From the NCBI GenBank assembly GCA_032821775.1, contig JAVLRN010000005.1, forward strand, positions 620,001-684,000: 64,000 nt of DNA, written 5' to 3'. Position numbers and translations under genes: made by a program. Positions 21,800-34,080 of the stretch are shown in pieces. Under the pieces are notes generated by a model that saw only the letters and a program-made list of their open reading frames with translations, did no database searches and was not told the origin of the DNA. Origin of the DNA: Sanguinoderma infundibulare (Eukaryota; Basidiomycota; Agaricomycetes; Polyporales; Polyporaceae). Numbering within the stretch: position 1 is the first letter of the stretch; the number at the start of each line of letters is the position of its first letter.

Positions 21800-23486
21800 T
21801 CATTCCGTTGCTGTGATGACACCGCAGCCAAGGCACCAATTCTGGTTCCACATGGCGGCAACTTGGCCAGGTGCCACACCGCTTTGTGATTTCTGGAACG
21901 TGATGCGAATGGATCCATCGGGTTGTCTGCGATTTCATGGGTGGATGATTAGCGGGAGAGTAGAATATTTGGTAGAAATGGACCGACCGTTGGATTGTGC
22001 CGGGGACGTCTACCATCCGATGCCGGTACTGCACACGACCGCGGAAACCTTCACCGTCGATACCGGCAGGAGGCGCATCTTCCCAGATCCACTTCCACTT
22101 ATCCATTATCATAGAGTTACAATACAGCGCAGGATGATCGCTGAGATTGGGTATTAATTTCCGGAGAGACATTCACATTCATAGTAACCGAATTGGACTC
22201 ACGATCCAGGAACGACATAAACTGCGTTCTCCTTTGGGTCCTTCCGAGCGACAAACATCTTTTGTTGCATGCCTTTGATCCTCGCATTCTGGCCAATGGT
22301 GAACGAGTATAGGCCCTGATGCCTGTCGAGAGTCTTCCCGCTCTCCAAGTCAATGATTGGTCCTGGCTTTGGAGGAATGTACTGAGCTATGTTGAGACGA
22401 TCAGTCAGAAGATGAGAACATAACGTCAGGATGGACATGCGGGAGATGCATACATATAAAGGTATCAAACCTCCGCTTTTCTCCGACAAAACATATGCCC
22501 ATGCTCTCTTCCCTGGAAGCGGTTGGTAAACCCCACTTTTCTGCCATCTCGCGCACTTCGGTCTTCCTGTATGGTGCAAGTGGAAACAAGGCCCGCGCAA
22601 GGCTTGCCTCGGGGACGGCGGCGAGGTAGTACGTCTGGTCTTTGGACCTGTCCACTGGACGTCGCAGTTGTGGACGAGGCGGGAACTTGCCATATGCAAA
22701 GAGATTAGATACGCTTAGAGGAGGTAATGCCCAATTCTTGTCCGCATAATGTCCTGCAAGGTGGTTCAAGATGCATACCCGCCGCAATATGGATCGGTAG
22801 AACTCACCCGTGGCAAGCCACGACTCCTTGTTAGTGAGTCTGTCCATGAGAGCTCCGAACTTCACCTCTCTGCACTATTTGATGAGCCAAGGAGACGGCC
22901 TGCATCGAGCAGAAGTGACGTACTTGTTGCACCAGATGTCCGGATTGGGTGTAGAGCCTGCTTCCCATGATTCCAACGCGGGCTCGAAGACGCGGGTCCA
23001 GTATTCGCGAGAGAGGTCAATCTGGAGACTCGCATGAGAAGGAGGCGCAACTTCAATGTTTTTGATCACTCACCAACTCGCACTTGATACCCAGCATCCG
23101 GCAGACTCGTTGCACGTCTTTCCAGTCCTTCTTCCATTCGCAGCCGCTATCGGTCCCCGACTCGTCGCGAGTGTCCCAGTTGCGCATGAAAACCGCAGAG
23201 AGGTCGTAGTCCTATATGGCGCTTCGGTTCACCGACTACCTTCCCGTCGGCCCAGACGAAGGTCTTACCTGATCGGCAAGAAGTTTGGCGGTCACAGAGG
23301 AGTCCACCCCACCAGACATGGCTACGACAACTGCGGACACGCAAACGGGACTCTATGAGTTGCAGAAGGTGAACACATTCAAGGACATTCACACGTACCA
23401 CGATCTCCTTTCCTAGGTGTAATCACCGGGGAGTGGGTTCGGAGCAGAGACAGCGACCGGAGTACTGACGAAGTCCATCCTTTCAT
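21800..23486 (-). CDS. MTU1: Mitochondrial tRNA-specific 2-thiouridylase (MnmA/Mtu1/Slm3)
   Basis: The enzyme puts the 2-thio group on wobble uridine 34 of mitochondrial Lys, Glu and Gln tRNAs. The chosen start gives MKGWTSSVLRSLSLLRTHSP, a basic, hydroxylated mitochondrial presequence. The PP-loop VVVAMSGGVDSSVTAKLLAD follows after an intron. Catalytic Cys positions are both present: NPDIWCNKEVKFG and SREESMGICFVGEKRRF. TFTIGQ-type and MnmA-like C-terminal blocks read GLYSFTIGQNARIKGM and VAPGQVAAMWNQNWCLG. Eight introns are inferred; all keep phase. A fungal-type insertion of about 40 residues lies between GHYADKNW and RSKDQTYYLAAVP. Its nuclear-cytosolic counterpart pathway partner in this window is ELP3, which acts on the same wobble base in cytosolic tRNAs. 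Confidence 0.92.
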
Positions 23487-23828
23487 CAAGCTCCCAGGCC
23501 GGAAGGTCGTTCACAGTGCACCAGGATATTGTAGCAGACAGAGTCGAAGGGCCCCGGGCCAAGCTGCAGCTTTGCGGAGCAGGAGGTGGGTATACGTTCA
23601 AGTCGAGAGACGTAGCGCAGTTGAAGATGTCATGAGCTCATAGGCGCTTCACAAAAATTCGAACGGTACCGCACTTTGCCGCAGTGCACAACATGGCACT
23701 CTTCTTGACTTCCTCCTCGACGCTTCCCACCAACCCAAGACTCTCTGGCATTCCCCCATCCTAGAGCTCACATAACGCTTCACTTGCATGAACTAGACAC
23801 ACTATTGAATCTACCCTGCGATTCCGCC
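23487..23828. promoter_or_regulatory. Divergent promoter region, MTU1 and Trf4/5-type gene
   Basis: About 340 bases between two outward-facing starts. It should carry both promoters; no TATA box or named motif stands out. Confidence 0.5.
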
Positions 23829-26030
23829 ATGTCCAACAAGCCTCGATCGCAACGCAGCTCAGTCTCTGCACCGGAGGAGAACTCCTCCTCCTCCAACCGT
23901 CGCGCACGCAGGAAAGAGAAGCAGCGGCAGAACGCCGAAGCAGGCCCATCCGGTGCGCAGTCCGCGAGCTCCTCCAAACCTCCGAGCAGAGCCGCAGAAG
24001 GCTCCAAGCGCGCGAGTAAGAACGCCACGAATGGGGAGAATTCGTTCGGCAACGATGACTTTGTCGCGTTCACGTCTTCCGACTCCGAGGAGGCAGACAA
24101 GCGGTCTGTGCGGGAAATGTCGCCACCCGTCAGGGAGTGGGACAGGGAGAAGGGGAAGGGGCGGGAGGAGCATGCGGGGCGGAAGAGGAAGGTGGAGGAG
24201 ATCGACTTCGACGACGGGTACGCGAACAAGAAGCAGCGCATCGCCGCAGCGTCGCGCAAGGCACCTTGGGCGCAGGATGTGGACTGGAATAGATGCGCGA
24301 ATGTCGCAGAAATGTACGTTCACACCGTTCGCAATCCGAGACAGTGGATATAACCACCGGCGCGCCGCTACGCTAGGCTACATCACGATGTGGAGGCGTT
24401 CGTCAACTACATGTCGCCGACCCCAGTAGAGGACGAAGTCCGTTCGCTCTCCGTCACGCTCATTGCGAATGCCATCTGTCGAACATACCCAGATGCCCAG
24501 GTACTACCGTTCGGTAGCTACGAGACGAAACTATACCTTCCATTAGGGTATGTCTCTTCCTGAAATCTTCGTCAGTCATATCACAGCTTTGCATTTATAC
24601 AGCGATATCGATCTTGTCATCTATTCTCAATCCATGATGCGAATGGACAAGGTCTCCGTTCTCCATTCTCTTGCGAACATCATGAAGCGGGCTGGGATAA
24701 CGGACCGGGTTACGATCATTGCGAAAGCGAAGGTGCCCATCATCAAATTCGTCACGTCCCACGGAAGGTTCTCCGTCGATATTTCCGTTAATCAAGGCAA
24801 CGGCGTCGACACGGGCAAGATGGTGAAGCACTTCCTCCGGGAGCTGCCGGCCCTCCGAGGCCTTGTTCTCATCATCAAAAACTTCCTCAGTCAGAGGAGT
24901 ATGAACGAGGTCTTCACGGGGGGGCTCGGTAGCTATAGCATCGTCTGCCTGGCTATCAGTTTCTTGCAAATGCACCCGAAAATCCGAAGGGGCGAGATCG
25001 ACCCGTCGAAGAACCTGGGCGTGCTCGTGATGGAATTCTTCGAGCTCTATGGGTCGTACTTCAACTACCAGGAAGTGGGAATCTCGCTGCGCGACGGAGG
25101 GTCGTACTTCAGCAAGAGGCAGCGAGGCTGGTTCGACTATCGCGAGCCTCGGCTGCTGTCCATCGAGGATCCAGGCGACCACAGTACGTCTCATCCTGTG
25201 CTCATTATGATCGCGAGCAGCTAGAATGACAGGGGTATCTTGATTTTCCCAGCGAATGACATTTCGCGGGGTTCGTACAACTTCGCGCGGGTCAGGACTA
25301 CTCTCGCAGGCGCCTTCGAGATCATGACCGCAGCGGCGTACGCTCAGGCCACCATCATTAGTGCGCGGAGAGAGGGCCGCACCGTCCGTCTACGGCCTTG
25401 GTCCGACCCCGAGGAAATGAGCATCCTCGCGAGTGTGATGGGGATCACGCAGGAGGTATGAGGTCTAGTACTTGGGCCTTTATCAACATCAATGCTAACG
25501 CATCATTTCTGTCCAAGACTATCAATCATCGACGAGTGGTGCAGGAAGTGTACGACCGCCAAGTGCTCCATCGCATGCTAGGAATGACGCCTCAGTCGTC
25601 ACTGTCCTTCAAAGGCCCAACCAACCGCTCGTCGCGCGCAGCCGAGGCAGAGAGCGTGGAAGACGCGTGGGGAGAGGCGGATATGGAGCCGGAGAACCCC
25701 GGGGATTCGTTACGGGGAGAGGAGGACATTGAAAGCCGGTATGAGATTGAACGCCGGACGGAGCCTCCGAGGAAGCGGAGGCGGACAGGCACCCGTGCGG
25801 ACGAAGAGATCACGCTTCACACGGTGTACACGACGGACGAGGAGGAGGATGGTTATCGGGCAGGCCATCAGCCGCGCGATGATGATGGTGGGATCACGGA
25901 GGAGGAGGAGGAATATGATTTATCTGCGGTGGGTGGGGAAACCCAGGAAGGCGGAGGTGGAAAGGCAGAGAAACGGTCGTATTGGCTGTCAAAGGCTATG
26001 GCAGGGGCGGCTAGTGATTGCGATGATTAA
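23829..26030 (+). CDS. Non-canonical poly(A) polymerase of the Trf4/Trf5 (Cid14/PAPD5) type
   Basis: The product starts MSNKPRSQRSSVSAPEE and has a disordered, charged N-terminal region of about 150 residues. The nucleotidyltransferase core follows: LHHDVEAFVNYMSPTPVEDE, then PFGSYETKLYLPLGDIDLVI with the two-Asp catalytic motif, and the third Asp in GRFSVDISVNQG. Next is the PAP-associated central domain with NEVFTGGLGSYSIVCLAISF, LVMEFFELYGSYFNYQEVGI, and DISRGSYNFARVRTTLAGAF. The tail is acidic and basic-mixed (about 160 residues) and ends MAGAASDCDD. Enzymes of this family polyadenylate aberrant nuclear RNAs for the exosome as part of TRAMP. Four introns are inferred. Trf4 versus Trf5 cannot be told apart from one sequence. 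Confidence 0.92.
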
Positions 26031-26499
26031 TGATGTTGTGCAGGAGTCTGAAGTGAGGTTGCCTGGATATGCATGTAGACTACGAAACGCAGGGTGTATG
26101 CGCTTCGTCGGTGTGACTGGCTGGATGAGTAGGGTGTGGGTGCGAGCGCGTCCAGAGTCTCGCCAGCGCGAGGATAGAGGGGAGAACGATGATGGGGAGG
26201 CTGTTCTTTCGTGATTCGATGATTGTCGGAAGGACGAGATGGCACGCGAGACGAGCCCGAGAGCGAGGCCGCGATCAGCTGAGTGTGACCGGGCGTGTTG
26301 ATGAAGCCGACGACGAGAGTCGTCAGGGCTCGCTTTGCCGCCGACGACCGCTCTGCCCCCGGGCCAACGCTCGTCCTTCTCTTCCACTACCATCCCCTCC
26401 GCCTTCCTCCCAGCTCGACGGGCGCACCATTGCAGTCGCGGGTCGCTCGTGGTCATCGTCCTCGTTGTCTTCGTCGCTTTCCTAATCGTCGTTCGTTCA
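26031..26499. other. Intergenic between Trf4/5 and Pro/Ser-rich gene
   Basis: About 470 bases holding the Trf4/5 3' UTR and the promoter/5' UTR of the next gene. The right half turns CT-rich, as basidiomycete 5' leaders often do. No supported exon. Confidence 0.5.
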
Positions 26500-29400
26500 A
26501 TGTACGTCTTCCCGTCACCACTCATTCGTCGTTGCCTCAAGGGACCAACCGGACTACAGGACCTCCACCAGAGCCCCCGTACCCCCCGTCGACCTCAAAG
26601 CCCGTATCGCCGCCTTTCAAGCCGCAAATGCCGACGCCTCCGCCAAGTCCGGCACCTCCCAGACCCTCCCAAAGGCCAACGCCGTAAACGGACCCAATGC
26701 CCTCCGGGATAGGATAGCATCATTCGAGAAGCAGGGTGCGGTCCCGAAGCCAAAAGGCAGATTCGGTTTTGCTCCGTCCATCCAGCAGGACCCTAACGCC
26801 GTTAAACGTGGTGAGCTGTACGGTAACCGCGTCCCCGGCCTCTCACGCCCGCATATACCCGTCCCTTCGAGCGCGAAGACCGACGTGAAGACCTCTCGGT
26901 CCCGTAGCAAGTCACGTCTTGACGAGCTCGAGCGCTATGCGACGTCACCAAGCCCCCCAGGCTCTCCCTTCCTCTTATCCGACAACGGAGATTCTGTAGG
27001 TGAAGTGCTCTCCGATGCCGACCTCGACTCTCCCGACAACTCCATGTCGCAAGAAGAGGCACAGCAAGCCAGCCTCGACGCGCTCATGTCCCAAGTCGGT
27101 GATGAAGCTGCGCCGGAGCTGCAAGACGGAGTAGCGGAGGCACCCACAAACGCCCCCGCGGAGGTGGATGTCTCCGCAGCAGCCGAGGCCTCTGACCCTG
27201 CTGCAAATCAGTCGGAAGAAGACTCTCCTGCCGTCGTTGTTTCCCCACCAGACACCCCTGCAGATGTGCCCACCGCTGTGCCCCCGCCGTCCCCACCTGA
27301 GCCTGACCCTCCGGCATCGGCAGAGCCAGAGCCGGTGCCCGGACCTGAACCAGCTTCTCCAGAGATTGTCAAGGTCACTCCGCCGCCCGAAGAGTCGTCG
27401 TTCAATGTCGAATCCGTCGACCCTGCCATGCAAGCATTCATTGACCAGCTCGACCGTGCTACTAGTTCCGGCGATGCGGGAGCCGTCTGTGTGCCGGAAA
27501 CTCCTCTTCGACCGCTCGCTACCCTCGCGCCTCAACAGACAGGCAGCTCCGTGGCGGATATGCTCGACGAATTGCTGATGCAAGAGGACGGACTCGACAT
27601 CGTGACGCCGATTAAACAGCGGTACTCTTTTAAGGACGGCCTAACGCTCACGGGCGCGGAGACGGCCTCGCTTTCGTCCATCGCAGTCCAGGCCTACACC
27701 AGCCAACAAGCTGATCTGGAAGCCAAAGGCGGGAGTGTTCCTGAAACACCGGAAAAGAAAATCGAGGAGAAGGAGAGGGTCACGGCGGTAGCGAATACGC
27801 CTCCACCGAGCCAGTTCTTGTCGCCTAATAACCCTCATTCCCCCGACAGCCCTGTCGCTGAACCTGTTTCCCCTGCGAGCGACATATATTCCGCGTACCT
27901 TGCCGTGACCCCTTCAGTCCCATTCGGACGAGCACTCCCTGCCATCCCCGAAGCCCCGGATTCACCCCTTCCTATCAAGCCGGCTCGTCAGGGTACTTTC
28001 GGAATGGGCTCCGAAGGCAGTACCCCTCCATCTTCTGCACCGCTGGCTACCCCAAGCGACGATGGTCTCCCCAGCATTTCTCCAGGTGACGGAACCGTTC
28101 GGATCGGCAGTGGTAGCCCTCCTCTTGTTACTTCCCCTCAACTTTCCGTCGTCATCCCTGGTGCAGAACCGAAACAGCAGGCTAGCGGCAAGGTAGGAGG
28201 TTGACTTTATCCGTTGAAGCTGTCGTTTTTTCTAACTCTCTGCGGAAGGTTTCTCCATCAGTGATCGTGCGCGACACGTTGGCTCCTGCACCTCGGTCTG
28301 CGGGCGATTCATCCGCGTCCTCTCCTGCATCAGCATATTCCTTGGGTTCTGCATACTCTGCAATGTCTCCTTCCTCAGGGCGTCCAGTGTCGAGGAAGGT
28401 GTCACGATCATCCAAGACGCGCTCGACACAATCCCCGCCTCCTCCTCTTACTCCATATGAGGAGCTCGTTCTTACGCCGATCGAGGGCCCGAAGGGCTTC
28501 CGTGCAGTGGTGCACGAGAAGGTCGTAGAAGGGAAGAGCCGCCCCGTCAGCTTCGTCAAGCATCAGTACGAAGATCTTCCGTCTCCGACACCAACGAACG
28601 CGGCGAATATGAGCGATCTCGCTGCGTTGCTCGTCGATGCCCAGAGGTTGGAGGAGAGTCTTGCTACACCCCACAAGAAGCCCCTTCCGCCCCGTCCAGC
28701 ACCTCCGTCAACATCAGCGCCGCCCCCATCCATCGACCAGGGTCCGCATGAGCGACGGGACACTCCTGACCAACGTGGAACACTAGATCGCTCATCACAA
28801 CGACCACGTCCTGTACAAGACCTGCCAGAATCTCCTGATGACGGCAGCCACTACGGTCGCGTCTCTCGGGAAACCAGCATCGCGTCGCGTGCGTCGACCA
28901 TTTCGCGGACGTCGCGGTACGACCGGACGTCGGGTTACGAGCACCGTCCTTTGCCTGTGCGACCGTCGGCTGACCGAACAATCGAACGCAAGGCGTCACG
29001 ACCCTCGCTGGGGGATTCCCCACGGCCTACGCTGGATAGTCAACGCCCCTCATTGGATCGTGTGCCATCGCGTCCATCGCTAGACCAGTCCACCTCGGCA
29101 CGACCGTCGGGTGACAGCCAGCCGGCTTCGCGACCACAACTGCAGCCCATGTTCTTGAGCGCGGATCCAAACGCAGCTCGGATACCACTGCCCCCGCGGC
29201 CGAAGAGCGCTATGGCTGGCGCGTCGGGATCTCGTAGCCAGTCGTCCACTTCCCCTGTTCCCTCTGCGAATGCGAAGGGTTCTCCGAAGACGGGCACCGG
29301 CTACCTATCCAACCTCCTGTCAAGGGCGAAGAGCTCTGGCAACCTGCGTCCGACGCCAGACCCGCGCGACAGCGTGGGTTCGTCATCTGATGACTCGGTC

Positions 29401-30151
29401 ATGGTTTCGACGCCCCCCACACCCCCAGACGAGATGTCGGCTTCCGAGGTTGGCGCCGTGCGCAGTTCACGGATGTTCAAGAACGGTTTATCTCGCGCCA
29501 GTACCTTCGCCGACCGGCTGTTGCATCGTAAGGATGGTCATCACCAAGGCGCGGACGTTGCCATCGCCAGCGAAGGTGTGTGTGGTTACTGACCTCTGTC
29601 GGCACGTCGTCGTCGCTGACGACAAATTCATCATAGCAGACGAAGACGAGAATGGAGTCCGTGCTCTCCCTCGTCCTCCTCGACCCCTCCCGTTACCTCC
29701 ACAGCCTATTCCTCCACGTGGTCTCCCCCCGCCTGTGCCCGGTGAGGGACAGAATGCGAGCAATCTCCCGCCCGTGCCCCCGCCCGGCCAGCGTGGCCTG
29801 CTGCGCCGAGGCTCCCCGGCAAGCGTCTCGACAACAGATATCAGCGCCGCCCTCGACAACATCGCATACGATAGCCCTGAACGTGCTGCCGCCCCCATTC
29901 CCCGCTCCGGTCCTCCCGGCCCAAACGCATACATCTCACCCCGCCCCGCTCCCCACCCGCCCATGCCCCCACCAAGTCAACCACTGCCCCCTCCACCGCC
30001 AAACCAACCTCTCCCTGCTCCGCCTCGCGGTGCCTCCCGCGGGCGTCCCCCAGCTGGCTACGGTTTGCCCTCAAATCCTGGACCGCGAAAATCTCTCCCC
30101 TCGCGTCCGAAGATGGGCCAGCCAGGTCAGCTTCGGTCGGGGATGCTCTGA
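26500..30151 (+). CDS. Large Pro/Ser/Glu-rich, mostly disordered protein, unrecognised
   Basis: The best model uses a start codon split by a 40-nt intron (AT at 26500-26501, G at 26542), giving MDQPDYRTSTRAPVPPVDLK; no in-frame uninterrupted ATG exists upstream before a stop. A long exon runs to about 28196, followed by two introns (about 28197-28249 and 29575-29639). The product has roughly 1,130 residues. Near the N-terminus are two short related units, LKARIAAFQ and LRDRIASFEKQGAVPKPKG, followed by RFGFAP. The rest is acidic/Pro-rich, then Arg/Ser-rich with repeated RPSLD-type phrases, ending in polyproline runs (PPPPPN) and GQLRSGML. Polyproline and the small amphipathic units recall cortical actin or signalling scaffolds (for example Aim21-like proteins), but that is a weak guess. 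No enzyme domain or membrane helix is visible. Confidence 0.7.
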
Positions 30152-30824
30152 GGGTTCCGAGTCTCGTGTCCGTCGTCCTCGTCCTCCCGTCGCTCGTGGC
30201 TCGTCGGGTATAATATCTATTGGCGTCCGCGTCTTTCCTTCTTGGTTTTCCCCCTCGCTCGCTCGCTCAGTCACCGGCTCGTTCCCGTTCGTTAGTTAGT
30301 TAGCTAGTTAGTCTATCTATCTTAAACCTCCTTACCGGTCATCTTCCGTCGGATTACTCTCATACCACCACGTCCATTGCTTTATTGCATCTCCCAGCGT
30401 ACCATCAGGCTAGCGCAACATACTCCCGTTAGTGCTACGCTACACCCCACACCCACACACCCACAGCTCGCGTTCTACCATTCACCATGCACCACATCGT
30501 TACCCGGGCATCATGGACACTGCAATCGTGCCAATTGCGTACGCATACGATCCGCGTAATACCTCTCCGTATTAGAACCACTCGCTATTGCGTACACCTG
30601 CGTCAGTTGGTGCTGTGTGCCTCCTTTCAGCATTGCCGCATGTAAGTCCATGGTGCATGTCGGCTACATATATTGCTTGCGGGCATGGAGTACATGGCAC
30701 CGATAATACGACTGCTGAAACTTAACTAGCATACAGTATGCGCTCAAACGCATTCGAGAGGATCTTCCAGATAGGATGTGAGGGAAAATGATAATATGGC
30801 ATAAAAGAGGCACATGCATGGGTA
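30152..30824. other. Intergenic, convergent 3' ends
   Basis: About 670 bases, T/C-rich with short gttagttagttag-like runs near 30293-30312. It should hold the 3' UTRs of the flanking convergent genes. No gene seen. Confidence 0.55.
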
Positions 30825-33038
30825 TCACCGCGCAGAGGTGCCCCTGCGCTGCTTCTTAGGCTCTGGAGCGTCGCCGTTGACGGTATCGGACGATGCGCGG
30901 CCACTCGACTCGCGGCGTTGCCCAGTGGCCGACCTGGAGCGCGAGCGCAGCTCCGAGTCGGAATCCGCATTGAGCGCTTCTGTTGAGTTCTCGGGCATCT
31001 TCCGTGCTTGGGCGAAGAAGAGCTTAGCGTCACGATCGCTGATGTTCTGGATGTGGTAGACGTTGCCTACGAGGCGAGAACGGTCAACGAAAGCTACTAT
31101 AACAGCAGGAGATGAGACTTGCCTCGCGGGACCATGAACATTCCTCCAGTGGCGAGGATGAAGTTCGTCTGGTGCACGCAGAACTTCACCGCGCCTTGGA
31201 TCACGTAGAACACCTGAAGAAGCGCGTGTGATTAAGAATGACCATCGACTAGGGCCCCAGAAGTGATCGAAGCACGTACGAAAGCGTTATCCTTCGTGCC
31301 TTTCGTCGGCTTCGTCGAGTTCGGCGGGATGATCAGTTGACCGGCGGCAAGGTAGTCTCCATCCCCGAAGATCTTCTGGAAGTAGAACGAGCCTTGCGAA
31401 GCGGCCTTCGGCACGACCATCTTGGCGGTGAACGCGACGCCTAAAAGCGTGAGGAAACGTATGGTCGCTCAGCCTGGATGTATTCCCAATTGCCAACCAA
31501 CCAGCCACAAGGCACTCACGTCTGTCCACTTCTTCCACTACTTCGCCCTTTGGGTCATATTCGAGTACCTTGCAGTACGGGTCGGTCTCGTCGTCCCAGC
31601 CTTCCTCCGGATCGTAGACCAGAACCTGCTGCTGCTCAGACTCAGGCTCCGCCGTGTTGCGGGACTTCCTGTGCACACCCTTCCGCCTCTTCGCGCCAAG
31701 GGGTTCGGGCTGGACTTGGGGGATCCGATGGATTTCTTTAATGCCGGCGACAAGGCACTTTCCAGACTCTCGACGGCCATACACGACCTTCTCGAGCCTC
31801 CAGAAAGCGAGCGGGGAGTACCTCCTGCGTTTGCTGCGGCGCAAACCGTCGGTGTTGCCATCATCCGGGGTGACTATATGCGCATAGTTTGTGAGGGATA
31901 ATGGCGCATACAGATAGGTTGGGGAGCATACCATCGCGCAGAACTTCCTTCTTCGCCCGTGGCCGTCCACGAGGCACGCCGTCGTTCTCCTTTCGCTTGG
32001 TGCTTGCGGCCTTCTGACCCTTCTTGCCCTTCTTTCCACGCGGTTTCTCCTGCACCGGCTCCTCCTCGTCCATGGGGTCGTCAAAAGGCTCGTGCTCGAT
32101 ATCATTTAGACCCTGGGCAATCTCCGGCTCCATGCCCTCGTCTTGATCGTCGTAAACCTCGCTTGCACGCTGCTTGCCGCGTGCCTTCTCGCTGGGCGAG
32201 CGATCCAAGTTCATGTTCATGTCGTCTTCGACCTGCTGCTCGTCGTCCCTCTCGTCGTCCTGCTCGTCCGCCTCCTGATTGAGATTGGCGAAACTGGTGC
32301 GACGGGATGATTGCGCAGACCGGGGGGTACGTGAAGCTTGAGGTCGTGGCGGAGGGGGCGGAGAATCATCTATTTGCATGTCGTCCTCCCCATAACCACC
32401 ATAGTCAAAGTTAGGGGGCCCTGGATCTACATCAGACTCGTCATCGGACTCGTGGGCGACCATGCTCTGCGAGAGCCGAGAGGGAACAGAGGTGCGGCCG
32501 TGGCCATTGGGCGCAGCTCTTCTGGCGGTGAAGGTCGGAGAGGAGCGAGGAGAGGGAATGGCCTCGAAATCGACGTCCGACCGGTGCGCAACGGGACGGG
32601 AAGACGAGCCGACGCGCTGGACGCTGGACGTGATCGAGTGGTTGAGGCGTGTATGCGCAAAGTATGCACCCGGGCCAACCGCAGGGCCTACTCAGACGCA
32701 TCAGAGAGAGATTTGCTCGCAGTTCAAACAAAGCACGCACTATCATCCAGCTCCATCGACATCTCCCCATTCTCGTCGTCGTCATCGAACTGCTCCTGAA
32801 CACGGACTGGCGTCTTTTGGCCACGCTTCTTGCGTGCGCCCTGGACGCGGAAGGGCGTACGCTTGTCGGCCTGGCTCATGACCTTCTCGAACGGCTCGAA
32901 CTCGTCGGTGTGGTCGACCCACTCGACCGCAATGCCCGTCTTCTTGCCATGTTGGAAATCGTCGGCGCGGTAGGGGATGTACTTCTGTGGTCCTCGGCGT
33001 TGGTTGCCGACACTGCTCTTGCGTGCAGAGGAGGGCAT
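30825..33038 (-). CDS. MIF2: Inner kinetochore protein CENP-C / Mif2
   Basis: The N-terminus MPSSARKSSVGNQRRGPQKY followed by IPYRADDFQHGKKTGIAVEW matches the Mif2 N-terminal region that contacts the Mis12 complex. The middle is acidic and low in complexity, with AT-hook-like RGRPRAKKE near its end. The CENP-C signature lies at 31788-31841 (RRSKRRRYSPLAFWR, then LEK), which binds the CENP-A nucleosome. The C-terminal cupin dimerisation domain shows KIFGDGDYLAAGQLIIPPNS, VFYVIQGAVKFCVHQTNF and GNVYHIQNISDRDAKLFFAQ, then a Ser/Arg-rich tail ending QRRGTSAR. Several short introns are inferred; the one after SMELDDSA is the longest and its right border is uncertain. The gene for a centromere protein does not make this a centromere. 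Confidence 0.9.
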
Positions 33039-33289
33039 GGGTTGGTGTCGTCTACGGAGAGGAAAGTGTTGACCACCAGCGGCGCGTTCGGATTCAGAAT
33101 CGGAACATCCACCGAGCCGATCCTTTGTTTGGTCCTGTTTCTTTAGCGAGACGGGCGTCTAACAGGTTCGTCTACTCAACGCCGGCCTTAGTATGTCTCT
33201 CCTGCGCTATAAGCTTGAGGTATGTGGTCGGTCACGCCATCACTCTTTCCAAATATTCAGCTTTAGAAAGAAGCAGAGTTCATTGCGTT

Positions 33290-33805
33290 TCACCCCTTCA
33301 AAGACAACCTGGATGCGCGAATCGTCTTCTTCGACTCCTCGCCCACTCCATGGCCTCCGAATCCTGCTGCCTCCGCGCTCGCATAGCCCTGCAGCGAATA
33401 GGCTAACGGTCCCTCCTGGTCCACCACTAGACCCGCCCCATCATCATCTGCAACCTTCTCTCCAACCCGTGGTTTCCACTGCTCCCAGACTACGAAGTGC
33501 GCGTCCCCTTTCTCGCTGTCCACCTCCGCGTGCGCGAGACCCTTAACCTCGATCATCCCCTTCGCCCATTCGACCAGCTTCTGGTTCTGCTCGCCCGCGA
33601 TCCACTCGTAGTGAGCTGGCACGCTCTCCCATCCAGTGATGAGGTAAATGAGTTGTGGATCCGTCGTGTCCGCGAAGAAGCGGAGGGGGTAGCCCGACCA
33701 TGCTCCCTGTTGAGCTGAGAGTGTCCGGAAGAACGATTGGACGTCGGGTGAGTTCCAGGTGTGAGGGGAGACGAGTTTGAGCGTCGCGAACTCGGTGACT
33801 GTCAT
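33290..33805 (-). CDS. ABM-like (dimeric alpha-beta barrel) small protein
   Basis: A single exon codes for 171 residues starting MTVTEFATLKLVSPHTWNSP. The pattern of a beta strand, the helix SFFRTLSAQQGA, then LIYLITGWESVPAHYEWI, with Trp-rich strands and HFVVWEQWKP near the middle, resembles the antibiotic-biosynthesis-monooxygenase/stress-responsive A/B barrel fold. Members include small oxygenases and proteins of unknown role; no cofactor-binding site can be read here. It lies just upstream of the CENP-C gene on the same strand, 251 bases away. Confidence 0.7.
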   Translation of the reverse strand: MTVTEFATLKLVSPHTWNSPDVQSFFRTLSAQQGAWSGYPLRFFADTTDPQLIYLITGWESVPAHYEWIAGEQNQKLVEWAKGMIEVKGLAHAEVDSEKGDAHFVVWEQWKPRVGEKVADDDGAGLVVDQEGPLAYSLQGYASAEAAGFGGHGVGEESKKTIRASRLSLKG

Positions 33806-34080
33806 GGCTGGGAGACTGTGCTTGTGATCACTCGGATGCTCGTGTTCACTTAAATAGAGACCTCTGGGCCGCGTAAGCCACTAGCTGTGGTCACGCCATA
33901 GCTTATGCCTAATTCCGTCAAGGTAGCTCCCGACTTACGACGTTCTGCACGCAACTTCACTGTTAGACGGGTTTCCTCTGATTTAAATTGTTGAAGGATG
34001 AACGTCAATGTCGTCAGCGCACAGCCAGCGCGCAACCAGACGAGGCCATGCTCGTTGTTCTGTCTATCGCTGCTTTTATG

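Noticed and set aside
23413..23601. Alternative N-terminal frame upstream of MTU1 (NVYPPPAPQ...)
   Set aside because: It ends at a TAG before the PP-loop; the frame from ATG 23486 joins the PP-loop exon in phase and gives a proper presequence.
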